Below, piece after piece: positions 1 to 5,112 of a stretch of 8,647 nucleotides of DNA; positions within the stretch are counted from its first letter, which is position 1; each line of letters begins with the position of its first letter. The stretch comes from DASTQL01 sp035761805 (GTDB lineage: Bacteria; Actinomycetota; Actinomycetes; Jiangellales; Jiangellaceae). Position numbers and translations under genes: made by a program. The stretch is from positions 1 to 8,647 of the forward strand of contig DASTQL010000115.1 of NCBI GenBank assembly GCA_035761805.1, given 5' to 3'. The notes beneath the pieces are model-generated. The model searched no databases, had not been told where the DNA came from, and worked only from the letters and a program-made list of their open reading frames with translations.

Positions 1-406
1 ACGTCCCGAAGCACCAGAAGACGCCCTCGGGATCGCGGACGACGAAGTCCCGGGAGCCGTAGTCCTCGTCGCGGGGCTCGCGGACCACCGTCGCTCCGGC
101 CGCCGCGGCCCGGGCGAAGAGCCGGTCCGGATCCGACACGACAACATAGACGGAGCCGGTCCCCGGCGGGAGCCCGTCCAGGACGCCACCCTCCCGGGCG
201 CTGCCGAGCATCACGCCGCCGCCCTCGGGCCAGCGCACCTCGGCGTGCTGGACGGGTTCGTCGCCCTCCGGGGGGTCCAGGGCTGTGACCTCGAAGCCGA
301 ACGCGTCGACCAGGAAGCGGATGGCCGCCCGGGCGTCGCGGTAGACGAGAGTGGGCCACACGGTCGTGCGCGGGGGGGTACGGGTGGTGGAGCCGGTGTC
401 GGTCAT
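1..406 (-). CDS. VOC (glyoxalase/bleomycin-resistance fold) protein, 3' end cut by the window edge
   Basis: The minus-strand frame from ATG at 406 stays open to the left edge, giving 135 residues without a stop. The protein begins MTDTGSTTRTPP. It then shows two beta-alpha-beta-beta-beta style units: VWPTLVYRDARAAIRFLVDAFGF, then HAEVRWPEGGGVMLGSAR; and GSVYVVVSDPDRLFARAAAAGATVVREP, then SRDFVVRDPEGVFWCFGT. The last block is the classic C-terminal VOC strand ending in a D-P-(E/D)-G-x-x-W motif. About 10-25 residues are probably missing. VOC proteins of this type (GlxB/PhnB-like) include bleomycin-binding proteins and metal-dependent lyases or dioxygenases. No substrate can be read from the sequence. 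It follows an AraC regulator in the same direction after 86 bp, a pairing seen repeatedly in actinobacteria, so it may be that regulator's target. There is no strong Shine-Dalgarno sequence. The fold is near certain; the specific function is unknown. Confidence 0.88.
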   Translation of the reverse strand, partial: MTDTGSTTRTPPRTTVWPTLVYRDARAAIRFLVDAFGFEVTALDPPEGDEPVQHAEVRWPEGGGVMLGSAREGGVLDGLPPGTGSVYVVVSDPDRLFARAAAAGATVVREPRDEDYGSRDFVVRDPEGVFWCFGT

Positions 407-492
407 GCACCCAGCCTGCCCCGCGCGCTGCCCGATGTCTTGGACGGATGGGAACTGCCGATCCGCCGGTGGACGGCCGGAGCCCGCGGTCC
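407..492 (-). promoter_or_regulatory. AraC-VOC intergenic gap with a weak leaderless-type -10 candidate
   Basis: This 86-bp gap separates the AraC stop from the VOC start. Reading on the minus strand, CAGGCT (418-413) lies exactly 6 nt before the ATG at 406, the spacing expected for a leaderless start. It matches only the A and T of the actinobacterial TANNNT box, and I see no good -35. There is no clear Shine-Dalgarno sequence or terminator hairpin, so co-transcription from the upstream genes remains equally likely. Confidence 0.25.
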
Positions 493-1341
493 TCACGTGG
501 CCGACCCGACCTCCTGGGGCTCCTGGACCGAGGGGAACTCCTCGCCCGCCAGCCACGCCGAGGGGCTGCACCCGGCAAGCGCGGCCCATTCCCGGCACAG
601 GTGCGCCTGGTCGTAGAAGCCGCAGTCCGCCGCTACGTCGCCCAGCCGGGGTCGACCGGGACCGGCGATCATCCAGCGCGAGCGCTCGAAACGCACGACC
701 CGGGCGGCCTCCTTGGGCGTGATCCCGTACTCGCGCAGGAACCGCGACCCCAGGTGTCGGCGGCTCCACCCCACCTCCCGGGCCAGGTCGTCGACCCGCA
801 CCGCTCCGCCGCTCGCGACGAGCACCGTCCAGGCACGTTCGAGCTCGGGGGACGCTGGCGGCAGACGGTCGAGCAACCGGAGGAGGACGTCGTCCAGCAC
901 CCCGAATCGTGCGTCCCACGCGGGGCAGGCAGCCAGCCGCTCGGCCACCTCGGTGGCGGACGGGCCGAGCAGGACGTCCAGCCCGACCACCGAGGCGCCC
1001 AGCTCCCCGGCCGGCAAGCCGAGCACCGCCCGCGCGCCCGCGGGGGTCAGGTCCAGCTGCACCCCGTGCTCTCGGCCGTCGTGGGCCAGCACGGCGCGCC
1101 GCGTGGTGAGGCCGCTGGCGAACAGCTGGAAGGCGCCCGGTGCCTGACCGGGCTCCGGCATCGCCGTGATCCGCGTCGGGTCGCCCAGGCTGAGGACGAC
1201 GGTCAGATGCCGGGAGGGCAGCCCGAGGTGGGTCCCGGGGGCGAAGCCCTCCAGCCGGTACCCGACGTAGCGCCGGACATGGCGACGCAGCGGAGTGGCA
1301 GGCCGGACGACCTGCCACTCCACCACCGGGGCTACCTGCAC
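493..1341 (-). CDS. AraC-family transcriptional regulator
   Basis: This 282-residue protein has a divergent N-terminal sensor half (about residues 1-165) and a C-terminal AraC double helix-turn-helix. HTH1 runs from about 181 to 220 (RVDDLAREVGWSRRHLGSRF, then REYGITPKEAARVVRFERS). HTH2 runs from about 231 to 263 (LGDVAADCGFYDQAHLCREW, then LAGCSPSAWL). The G-F-x-D-Q-x-H-x-x-R-x-W and P-x-x-W patterns are the AraC signature. The N-terminus (PLRRHVRRYVGYRLEG, then GLPSRHLTVVLSLG) resembles the DUF6597-type domain of many actinobacterial AraC proteins, though I cannot confirm that family. It starts with GTG at 1341, 23 bp after the hsp20 stop, so hsp20 read-through is possible. The VOC gene 86 bp downstream is the natural candidate target. 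The ligand is unknown. Start choice: a TAGCCT hexamer sits 6 nt upstream, and the N-terminal sequence aligns sensibly from here. Confidence 0.93.
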   Translation of the reverse strand: MQVAPVVEWQVVRPATPLRRHVRRYVGYRLEGFAPGTHLGLPSRHLTVVLSLGDPTRITAMPEPGQAPGAFQLFASGLTTRRAVLAHDGREHGVQLDLTPAGARAVLGLPAGELGASVVGLDVLLGPSATEVAERLAACPAWDARFGVLDDVLLRLLDRLPPASPELERAWTVLVASGGAVRVDDLAREVGWSRRHLGSRFLREYGITPKEAARVVRFERSRWMIAGPGRPRLGDVAADCGFYDQAHLCREWAALAGCSPSAWLAGEEFPSVQEPQEVGSAT

Positions 1342-1347
1342 CGCCCC

Positions 1348-1353
1348 AGGCTA
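1348..1353 (-). promoter_or_regulatory. Candidate -10 (TAGCCT) for a leaderless araC-type transcript
   Basis: TAGCCT on the minus strand fits the actinobacterial TANNNT -10 pattern and ends exactly 6 nt before the GTG at 1341. Initiation would then fall at the start codon itself. The -35 position, inside the hsp20 3' end, is poor. It could be a secondary promoter in an otherwise co-transcribed pair. Confidence 0.35.
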
Positions 1354-1364
1354 GGACGGGCGGG

Positions 1365-1790
1365 TCAGCTCTTGCGGATCTCGATCCGCCGGGGCTCGGC
1401 CTTGGGCTCCTCGCCCAGGCCCACCCGGACGGTGAGGATGCCCTCCGCGTACGTCGCCGTGACGTCGTCCTCTTTGGCGGTCGGCGGCAGTGAGATGGCG
1501 CGATGGAAGGAGCCGTAGCGGAACTCCGAGCGGCCGCCCTCCTTGTGCTCCTCCTTGCGCTCGGCCCGGATCTCGAGGACGCCGTCCTCGACCGTCACCT
1601 CGACGTCCTTCTCCGGGTCGATGCCCGGGAGCTCGGCGCGCACCACGTACGCGCCCTCCTCGACGAAGTCCTCGACGCGGATCGCGGTGCCCGGCCACTG
1701 AGCCTGCCCACGGAACATGGGCATGCCTCGCTCGAACCAGTCGAGCAGCTCGGGCCAGCCGCCCTCGCGACGCCTCGCGACCTCGGCCAT
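1365..1790 (-). CDS. Small heat-shock protein, Hsp20/alpha-crystallin family
   Basis: This 141-residue protein has the full sHSP layout. The N-terminal arm (1-36) contains PELLDWFERGMPMF, typical of actinobacterial Hsp20/HSP18-like proteins. The alpha-crystallin domain runs from about 37 to 125: IRVEDFVEEGAYVVRAELPG, then DVEVTVEDGVLEIRAERKEE, RYGSFHRAISLPPTAKEDDV and YAEGILTVRV. The C-terminal tail carries the oligomerising I-x-I motif (I136-E-I138). It is a cytosolic ATP-independent holdase that keeps unfolding proteins soluble for DnaK/ClpB. The ATG at 1790 is chosen because a strong Shine-Dalgarno sequence, AGGAGG, lies 5 nt upstream; the frame runs further open into the purL region but is not coding there. 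It is transcribed divergently from purL, with the AraC gene 23 bp downstream. No HAIR (CTTGAGT-N7-ACTCAAG) or CIRCE element is visible upstream, so HspR or HrcA control is not supported here. Confidence 0.96.
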   Translation of the reverse strand: MAEVARRREGGWPELLDWFERGMPMFRGQAQWPGTAIRVEDFVEEGAYVVRAELPGIDPEKDVEVTVEDGVLEIRAERKEEHKEGGRSEFRYGSFHRAISLPPTAKEDDVTATYAEGILTVRVGLGEEPKAEPRRIEIRKS

Positions 1791-1795
1791 GTCGT

Positions 1796-1801
1796 CCTCC
1801 T
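1796..1801 (-). promoter_or_regulatory. Ribosome binding site of hsp20 (AGGAGG)
   Basis: AGGAGG on the minus strand is a full Shine-Dalgarno match with 5 nt before the ATG at 1790. It is the strongest in the window and fixes the hsp20 start. Confidence 0.9.
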
Positions 1802-1807
1802 CTCGCG

Positions 1808-1822
1808 GTCGGGCGGCCCGAC
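1808..1822. promoter_or_regulatory. Short GC inverted repeat in the hsp20 5' leader
   Basis: GTCGGGC-G-GCCCGAC is a perfect 7-bp inverted repeat around one base, or a 6-bp stem with a 3-nt loop in RNA. It sits 6 bp upstream of the hsp20 Shine-Dalgarno sequence. It could be an operator or a small leader hairpin. It does not itself pair with the Shine-Dalgarno sequence, so a thermosensor role is not evident. Confidence 0.35.
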
Positions 1823-1890
1823 GGTCGGTCCACCCCCGGCCGCCGGGCCGTCTGCGGGCCCCCCACGCCCTCCCAGGATGCCTCCGCCGG

Positions 1891-1904
1891 CTCCCGTACG
1901 GGAG
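1891..1904. repeat. Perfect 14-bp palindrome CTCCCGTACGGGAG, copy 1
   Basis: This self-complementary 14-mer lies in the divergent hsp20-purL region. It ends 5 bp before the candidate purL -35 and is centred about 47 bp before the purL start. That is a plausible activator or repressor position for purL, and it also lies upstream of hsp20. The identical 14-mer recurs at 6156-6169. Bases beyond the 14 differ between copies. Confidence 0.75.
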
Positions 1905-1909
1905 GGTCG

Positions 1910-1937
1910 TTGGGCCCCACCGGCCGCCCGGTACGGT
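1910..1937 (+). promoter_or_regulatory. Candidate leaderless purL promoter (TTGGGC-16-TACGGT)
   Basis: The -35-like TTGGGC (1910-1915) and -10-like TACGGT (1932-1937, fitting TANNNT) are separated by 16 bp. The -10 ends 7 nt before the GTG at 1945. Initiation would fall on the start codon, giving a leaderless mRNA, which fits the absence of a Shine-Dalgarno sequence. It also favours 1945 over the in-frame GTG at 1936, which overlaps the -10. Confidence 0.45.
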
Positions 1938-1944
1938 GCGGCGC

Positions 1945-4239
1945 GTGAGCACGGACTCCACCCGGCGCGCCGCGCAGACGCCCGACCAGGAGCAGCCTTG
2001 GGCCGAGCTGGGCCTCCGGGAGGACGAGTACGGGCGCATCCGCGGCGTCCTCGGCCGTCGCCCGACCAGCTGCGAGCTGGCCATGTATTCCGTCATGTGG
2101 TCGGAGCACTGCTCGTACAAGTCGTCGAAGGTCCACCTGCGCCAGTTCGGCGAGAAGACCACGGACGAGATGCGCCGCCACCTGATGGTCGGCATCGGGG
2201 AGAACGCCGGCGTCGTCGACGTCGGCCAGGGCTACGCGGTGACCTTCAAGGTCGAGTCGCACAACCACCCCAGCTACGTCGAGCCGTACCAGGGTGCGGC
2301 GACCGGGGTCGGCGGCATCGTGCGCGACATCCTGTCCATGGGGGCGCGCCCGGTGGCCGTGATGGACCCGTTGCGCTTCGGCCCGCTCGACGCGCCCGAC
2401 ACCGCGCGCGTGCTGCCCGGCGTGGTGGCTGGGATCGGGGGCTACGGCAACTGCCTGGGCCTGCCGAACGTCGGCGGCGAGGTCGTCTTCGACGAGACGT
2501 ACGCCGGCAACCCGCTGGTCAACGCGTTGTGTGTCGGCGTCATGCGGCACGAGCAGATCCACCTCGCCAGGGCGACCGGGGTGGGGAACCAGGTGATCCT
2601 GTACGGGGCGAGGACCGGTGGCGACGGGATCGGCGGGGTCTCGGTGCTGGCGTCCGAGACCTTCGAGAAGGACGGGCCGGCTGTGCCTTCTTCCAGACGC
2701 CCGAGCGTGCAGGTCGGCGACCCGTTCATGGAGAAGCTGCTCGTCGAGTGCACGCTCGAGCTCTTCGCCGAGGACCTCGTCGTCGGTATCCAGGACCTCG
2801 GCGGGGCCGGGCTGTCGTGCGCCACGTCCGAGCTGGCCGGCGCCGGCGAGGGTGGCATGCACGTCGTCCTCGACCGGGTGCCGCTGCGTGACCAGAGCCT
2901 CGCTCCCGAGGAGATCCTCATGAGCGAGTCGCAGGAGCGCATGATGGCCGTGGTCGAGCCGGCCAGGGTCCAGCGCTTCCTCGAGATCTGCGGGAAGTGG
3001 GACGTCGACGCCGCCGTCATCGGCGAGGTCACCGGCACCGGCCGTCTCACCATCGAGTGGCGGGGCGAGACCGTCGTCGACGTGCCCCCGCGCAGCGTGG
3101 CGCACGAGGGGCCGGTGTATCACCGCCCGTACGAGCGGCCGGCCGCGCAGGACGCCCTGCAGGCCGACGAGCCGACGGCGTCGCGGCTGCCGCGACCGAC
3201 CACCGGCGACGAGCTCCGCGAGGCCCTGGTGCAGCTCGTCGCGTCACCCAACCTCGCCGACAAGTCCTGGGTCACCGACCAGTACGACCGCTACGTCATG
3301 GGCAACACCGTCCTCGCCCAGCCAGAAGACTCCGGGGTGCTCCGGATCGACGAGGACACCGGGCTGGGCGTGGCCGTGTCGACCGACTGCAACGGCCGCT
3401 TCGCGCGCCTGGACCCGTACGAGGGGGCCCGGCTGGCCCTCGCCGAGGCGTACCGCAACGTGGCAGTCGTCGGGGCGCGCCCGGTCGCGGTGACCAACTG
3501 CCTGAACTTCGGGTCGCCGGAGAACCCGGGTGTGATGTGGCAGTTCGCCGAGGCGGTGCGCGGCCTCGCCGATGCCTGCCAGGAGCTCGGCGTCCCGGTC
3601 ACCGGCGGCAACGTCAGCTTCTACAACCAGACCGGCGACGTGGCGATCCTGCCGACCCCGGTCGTGGGCGTGCTCGGCGTGCTGGACGACGTCTCCCGCC
3701 GTACGCCGAAGGGATTCCGCACACCGGGGCAGGTCGTCTACCTGCTGGGGGAGACCCGCGACGAGCTCGGCGGGTCCGAGTGGGCGCACGTGGTCCACGG
3801 GCACCTCGGGGGGCGTCCGCCCGCGGCCGACCTCGCCCGGGAGCGGCAGCTCGCCGACGTCCTGGTCAACGCATCCCGGGACGGCCTGCTCGACGCCGCC
3901 CACGACGTCTCGGACGGCGGAGTCGCGCAGGCGCTCGTCGAGTGCTGCCTGCGGTACGGGATGGGGGCGCGGGTCTGGGTCCCCGACGGGCTCGACCCCT
4001 TCGTGTTCCTCTTCGCCGAGTCCGCCGGCCGGGCGGTCGTCGCGGTGCCGCGGTCGGAAGAGGTGCGGTTCACCGACATGTGCACCGCTCGCCGCTTTCC
4101 TCACGTACGGATCGGGGTGCTGGACGACGGCGCAGGCGTCCCGTCGCTGGACGTCCAGGAGCTCTTCGACGTCGGGCTGGACGAGCTGCGGGCTGCGCAC
4201 ACCGCGACGCTGCCGGCGGCGCTGAGCGCCCTCGCCTGA
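1945..4239 (+). CDS. purL: Phosphoribosylformylglycinamidine synthase subunit PurL (FGAM synthase II)
   Basis: PurL is the ATP-dependent FGAR-to-FGAM synthase of step 4 of de novo purine synthesis. In this small (non-fused) form it works in the cytosol with the glutaminase PurQ and the bridging subunit PurS. The 764 residues match the usual small-PurL length. Visible motifs are AMYSVMWSEHCSYKSSKVHL (46-65, with the conserved active-site His55), VESHNHPS (103-110), GAATGVGGIVRDILSMGARP (117-136), DLGGAGLSCATSEL (284-297), ESQERM (328-333), NCLNFGSPENP (518-528), TGGNVSFYNQTG (553-564), DVSDGG (654-659) and the FAESAGR block (690-696). The two AIRS-type halves are both intact. The GTG at 1945 gives MSTDSTRRAAQTPDQEQPWA, which aligns with actinobacterial PurL N-termini. 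purS and purQ are not adjacent: hsp20 lies divergently on the left and tetR convergently on the right. No frameshift is seen. Confidence 0.98.
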   Translation: MSTDSTRRAAQTPDQEQPWAELGLREDEYGRIRGVLGRRPTSCELAMYSVMWSEHCSYKSSKVHLRQFGEKTTDEMRRHLMVGIGENAGVVDVGQGYAVTFKVESHNHPSYVEPYQGAATGVGGIVRDILSMGARPVAVMDPLRFGPLDAPDTARVLPGVVAGIGGYGNCLGLPNVGGEVVFDETYAGNPLVNALCVGVMRHEQIHLARATGVGNQVILYGARTGGDGIGGVSVLASETFEKDGPAVPSSRRPSVQVGDPFMEKLLVECTLELFAEDLVVGIQDLGGAGLSCATSELAGAGEGGMHVVLDRVPLRDQSLAPEEILMSESQERMMAVVEPARVQRFLEICGKWDVDAAVIGEVTGTGRLTIEWRGETVVDVPPRSVAHEGPVYHRPYERPAAQDALQADEPTASRLPRPTTGDELREALVQLVASPNLADKSWVTDQYDRYVMGNTVLAQPEDSGVLRIDEDTGLGVAVSTDCNGRFARLDPYEGARLALAEAYRNVAVVGARPVAVTNCLNFGSPENPGVMWQFAEAVRGLADACQELGVPVTGGNVSFYNQTGDVAILPTPVVGVLGVLDDVSRRTPKGFRTPGQVVYLLGETRDELGGSEWAHVVHGHLGGRPPAADLARERQLADVLVNASRDGLLDAAHDVSDGGVAQALVECCLRYGMGARVWVPDGLDPFVFLFAESAGRAVVAVPRSEEVRFTDMCTARRFPHVRIGVLDDGAGVPSLDVQELFDVGLDELRAAHTATLPAALSALA

Positions 4240-4277
4240 CCCGTCCTGGCTGCGCACCCGAGCGCTGACACGGTCGC

Positions 4278-4369
4278 CCCATTGATCACGGCAGCCGCGT
4301 AAATAGCGCTGCGCCGCGGTGTATTCACCTGGCGCGGCACCCACGTACGCGGCTGCCGTGATCAGTGGG
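4278..4369. repeat. 92-bp long-armed inverted repeat between convergent purL and tetR
   Basis: The left arm TGATCACGGCAGCCGCGTA (4283-4301) is perfectly complementary to 4346-4364 (19 bp). The stem extends outward through one T-G wobble and four further pairs to 4278/4369. The 44-nt interior holds a second stem: GCGCC (4311-4315) with GGCGC (4331-4335), and GGTG with CACC closing a TATT loop (4322-4325). It lies 38 bp after the purL stop and 7 bp after the end of tetR, so it may act as a bidirectional terminator. No U-tract follows on either strand. The mixed-sequence arms and long interior also fit a dispersed REP/MITE-like palindromic element; no target-site duplication is evident. The structure is certain; the role is inferred. 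Confidence 0.8.
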
Positions 4370-4376
4370 CCCCGCG

Positions 4377-5012
4377 TCATGGGCCCGAGCGAGCCTCGGT
4401 GCCGGCGCGGTCGAGCACGGCACCCTCCAGCAGGGCCGCCACCCCCTCCGCGTACGAGGCAGGATCGACGTCACCGAGCAGCACACGCTGGAGGATGTAA
4501 CCCGGCACCAGCCCGAAGAGGACCTTGGCAACCGCCTCGGGGTCGGTGCCGGCCGGGAGGCGCCCGAGCTCGGTCGCCCGGATCGCGTAAGCGACGAAGA
4601 CCTCCCGGATGCGCCGGTACGCCCGGGCGGCGAGGTCGTGCATCTCCTCGTCGACCATCGCCTCGCCCCAGACCTGGATGGCCAGGCGGGCTGGCGGTGA
4701 CTCACCGCCGAGTGCCGTGGTTGCCACGGTGGTGATCTCCCTCACCAGCTCGACGACTCCCGGGAGCGGGTCGCGCGCTACGACGGCGCCCGCGCGGCCG
4801 GTCACCTCCTCGAGGACGTCGTCGGCGATCGCCGCGACCAGCTGGGCCTTGCTGGGGAAGTAGCGGTAGACGGCTCCCGCCGACAGGCCCGATTCCCGGA
4901 AGACGTCCTGCATCGTCGTCTGGTGGAAGCCCGCCCGGGCGAGGCACCGGCGCCCGGCGGCCACGATCTGGCGGCGCCGGGCGGCGAGGTGCTCGTCGCT
5001 GACCCTGGGCAC
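4377..5012 (-). CDS. TetR-family transcriptional repressor
   Basis: This 211-residue protein carries an N-terminal TetR DNA-binding domain at about residues 9-56: ARRRQIVAAGRRCLARAGFH, then TTMQDVFRESGLSAGAVYRYFPSK. The AGAVYRYFPSK recognition-helix signature is unmistakable. The C-terminal half (60-205) is helical and ligand-binding but divergent. The start is the GTG at 5012, giving MPRVSDEHLAARRRQIVAAG. The frame is open further upstream but would run through the operator and promoter region, and no Shine-Dalgarno sequence precedes any of its codons. TATTGT lies 7 nt before the GTG, so the message is probably leaderless. It is divergent from the six-TM membrane gene at 5113. Two matching operators sit between them, one inside its own promoter spacer. 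It most likely represses both itself and the exporter until a ligand, unknown, binds. Confidence 0.95.
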   Translation of the reverse strand: MPRVSDEHLAARRRQIVAAGRRCLARAGFHQTTMQDVFRESGLSAGAVYRYFPSKAQLVAAIADDVLEEVTGRAGAVVARDPLPGVVELVREITTVATTALGGESPPARLAIQVWGEAMVDEEMHDLAARAYRRIREVFVAYAIRATELGRLPAGTDPEAVAKVLFGLVPGYILQRVLLGDVDPASYAEGVAALLEGAVLDRAGTEARSGP

Positions 5013-5019
5013 GGTGTGA

Positions 5020-5048
5020 ACAATAAACCGGACGTCCGTTCTTGACAA
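5020..5048 (-). promoter_or_regulatory. tetR promoter (TTGTCA-17-TATTGT), leaderless
   Basis: On the minus strand, the -35 TTGTCA (5048-5043, five of six consensus bases) and the -10 TATTGT (5025-5020) have an ideal 17-bp spacer. The -10 ends 7 nt before the GTG at 5012. Operator A fills most of the spacer, so repressor binding would block RNA polymerase directly. Confidence 0.65.
5027..5040. promoter_or_regulatory. TetR operator A (ACCGGACGTCCGTT)
   Basis: The 10-bp perfect palindrome CGGACGTCCG is flanked to give A-C-CGG-N4-CCG-TT. It shares the CGG-N4-CCGTT plan with the site at 5087-5100, with equivalent bases 60 bp apart. It lies in the tetR promoter spacer and one base upstream of the exporter -35. 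Confidence 0.7.
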
Positions 5049-5070
5049 CAGCACGGACTCGGGGCACGCT
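5042..5070 (+). promoter_or_regulatory. Exporter promoter (TTGACA-17-CACGCT)
   Basis: A perfect consensus -35, TTGACA (5042-5047), is followed at 17 bp by CACGCT (5065-5070), a weak -10 keeping only the most conserved A and T. The -35 overlaps the divergent tetR -35 by five bases, so the two promoters probably compete. The predicted start near 5077 places operator B in the early transcribed region. Confidence 0.5.
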
Positions 5071-5086
5071 AACGGGAAGTAAAGCG

Positions 5087-5100
5087 AACGGCCATCCGTT
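5087..5100. promoter_or_regulatory. TetR operator B (AACGGCCATCCGTT)
   Basis: The inverted repeat AACGG-CCAT-CCGTT has perfect 5-bp arms with the same 4-bp spacing as operator A. It lies immediately upstream of the exporter Shine-Dalgarno sequence and downstream of its promoter, where a bound repressor would block initiation or elongation. Confidence 0.7.
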
Positions 5101-5102
5101 TT

Positions 5103-5107
5103 AGGAG
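5103..5107 (+). promoter_or_regulatory. Ribosome binding site of the membrane-exporter gene (AGGAG)
   Basis: AGGAG lies 5 nt before the GTG at 5113. It fixes the exporter start and contrasts with the leaderless-looking tetR on the other strand. Confidence 0.85.
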
Positions 5108-5112
5108 TCACC

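Noticed and set aside
445..465. CGGAT-N11-ATCCG dyad between the AraC and VOC genes, partly similar to the TetR operators
   Set aside because: Only 5-bp arms with different spacing and no TT/AA flanks. Such dyads are frequent at this GC content, so I do not call it an operator.
448..1518. A 356-codon plus-strand open frame opposite the AraC gene
   Set aside because: Its translation is a Pro/Arg/Gly-rich low-complexity sequence without domains, while the opposite strand encodes a clear AraC double HTH. Long antisense frames are expected at this GC content.
1791..2195. N-terminal extension of Hsp20 into the purL region
   Set aside because: The frame stays open, but the added residues resemble no sHSP and overlap purL. 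The ATG at 1790 has a perfect Shine-Dalgarno sequence.
1351..3123. A 590-codon minus-strand frame across purL and hsp20
   Set aside because: It is antisense to well-conserved PurL motifs and out of frame with Hsp20. The composition (His/Asp/Arg/Val rich) is that of a shadow frame.
4101..4735. Short frames through the 4278-4369 inverted repeat that both read Y-A-A-A-V-I-(N/S)-G
   Set aside because: The shared peptide is only the consequence of the two complementary arms being read on opposite strands. There is no start signal or coding bias.
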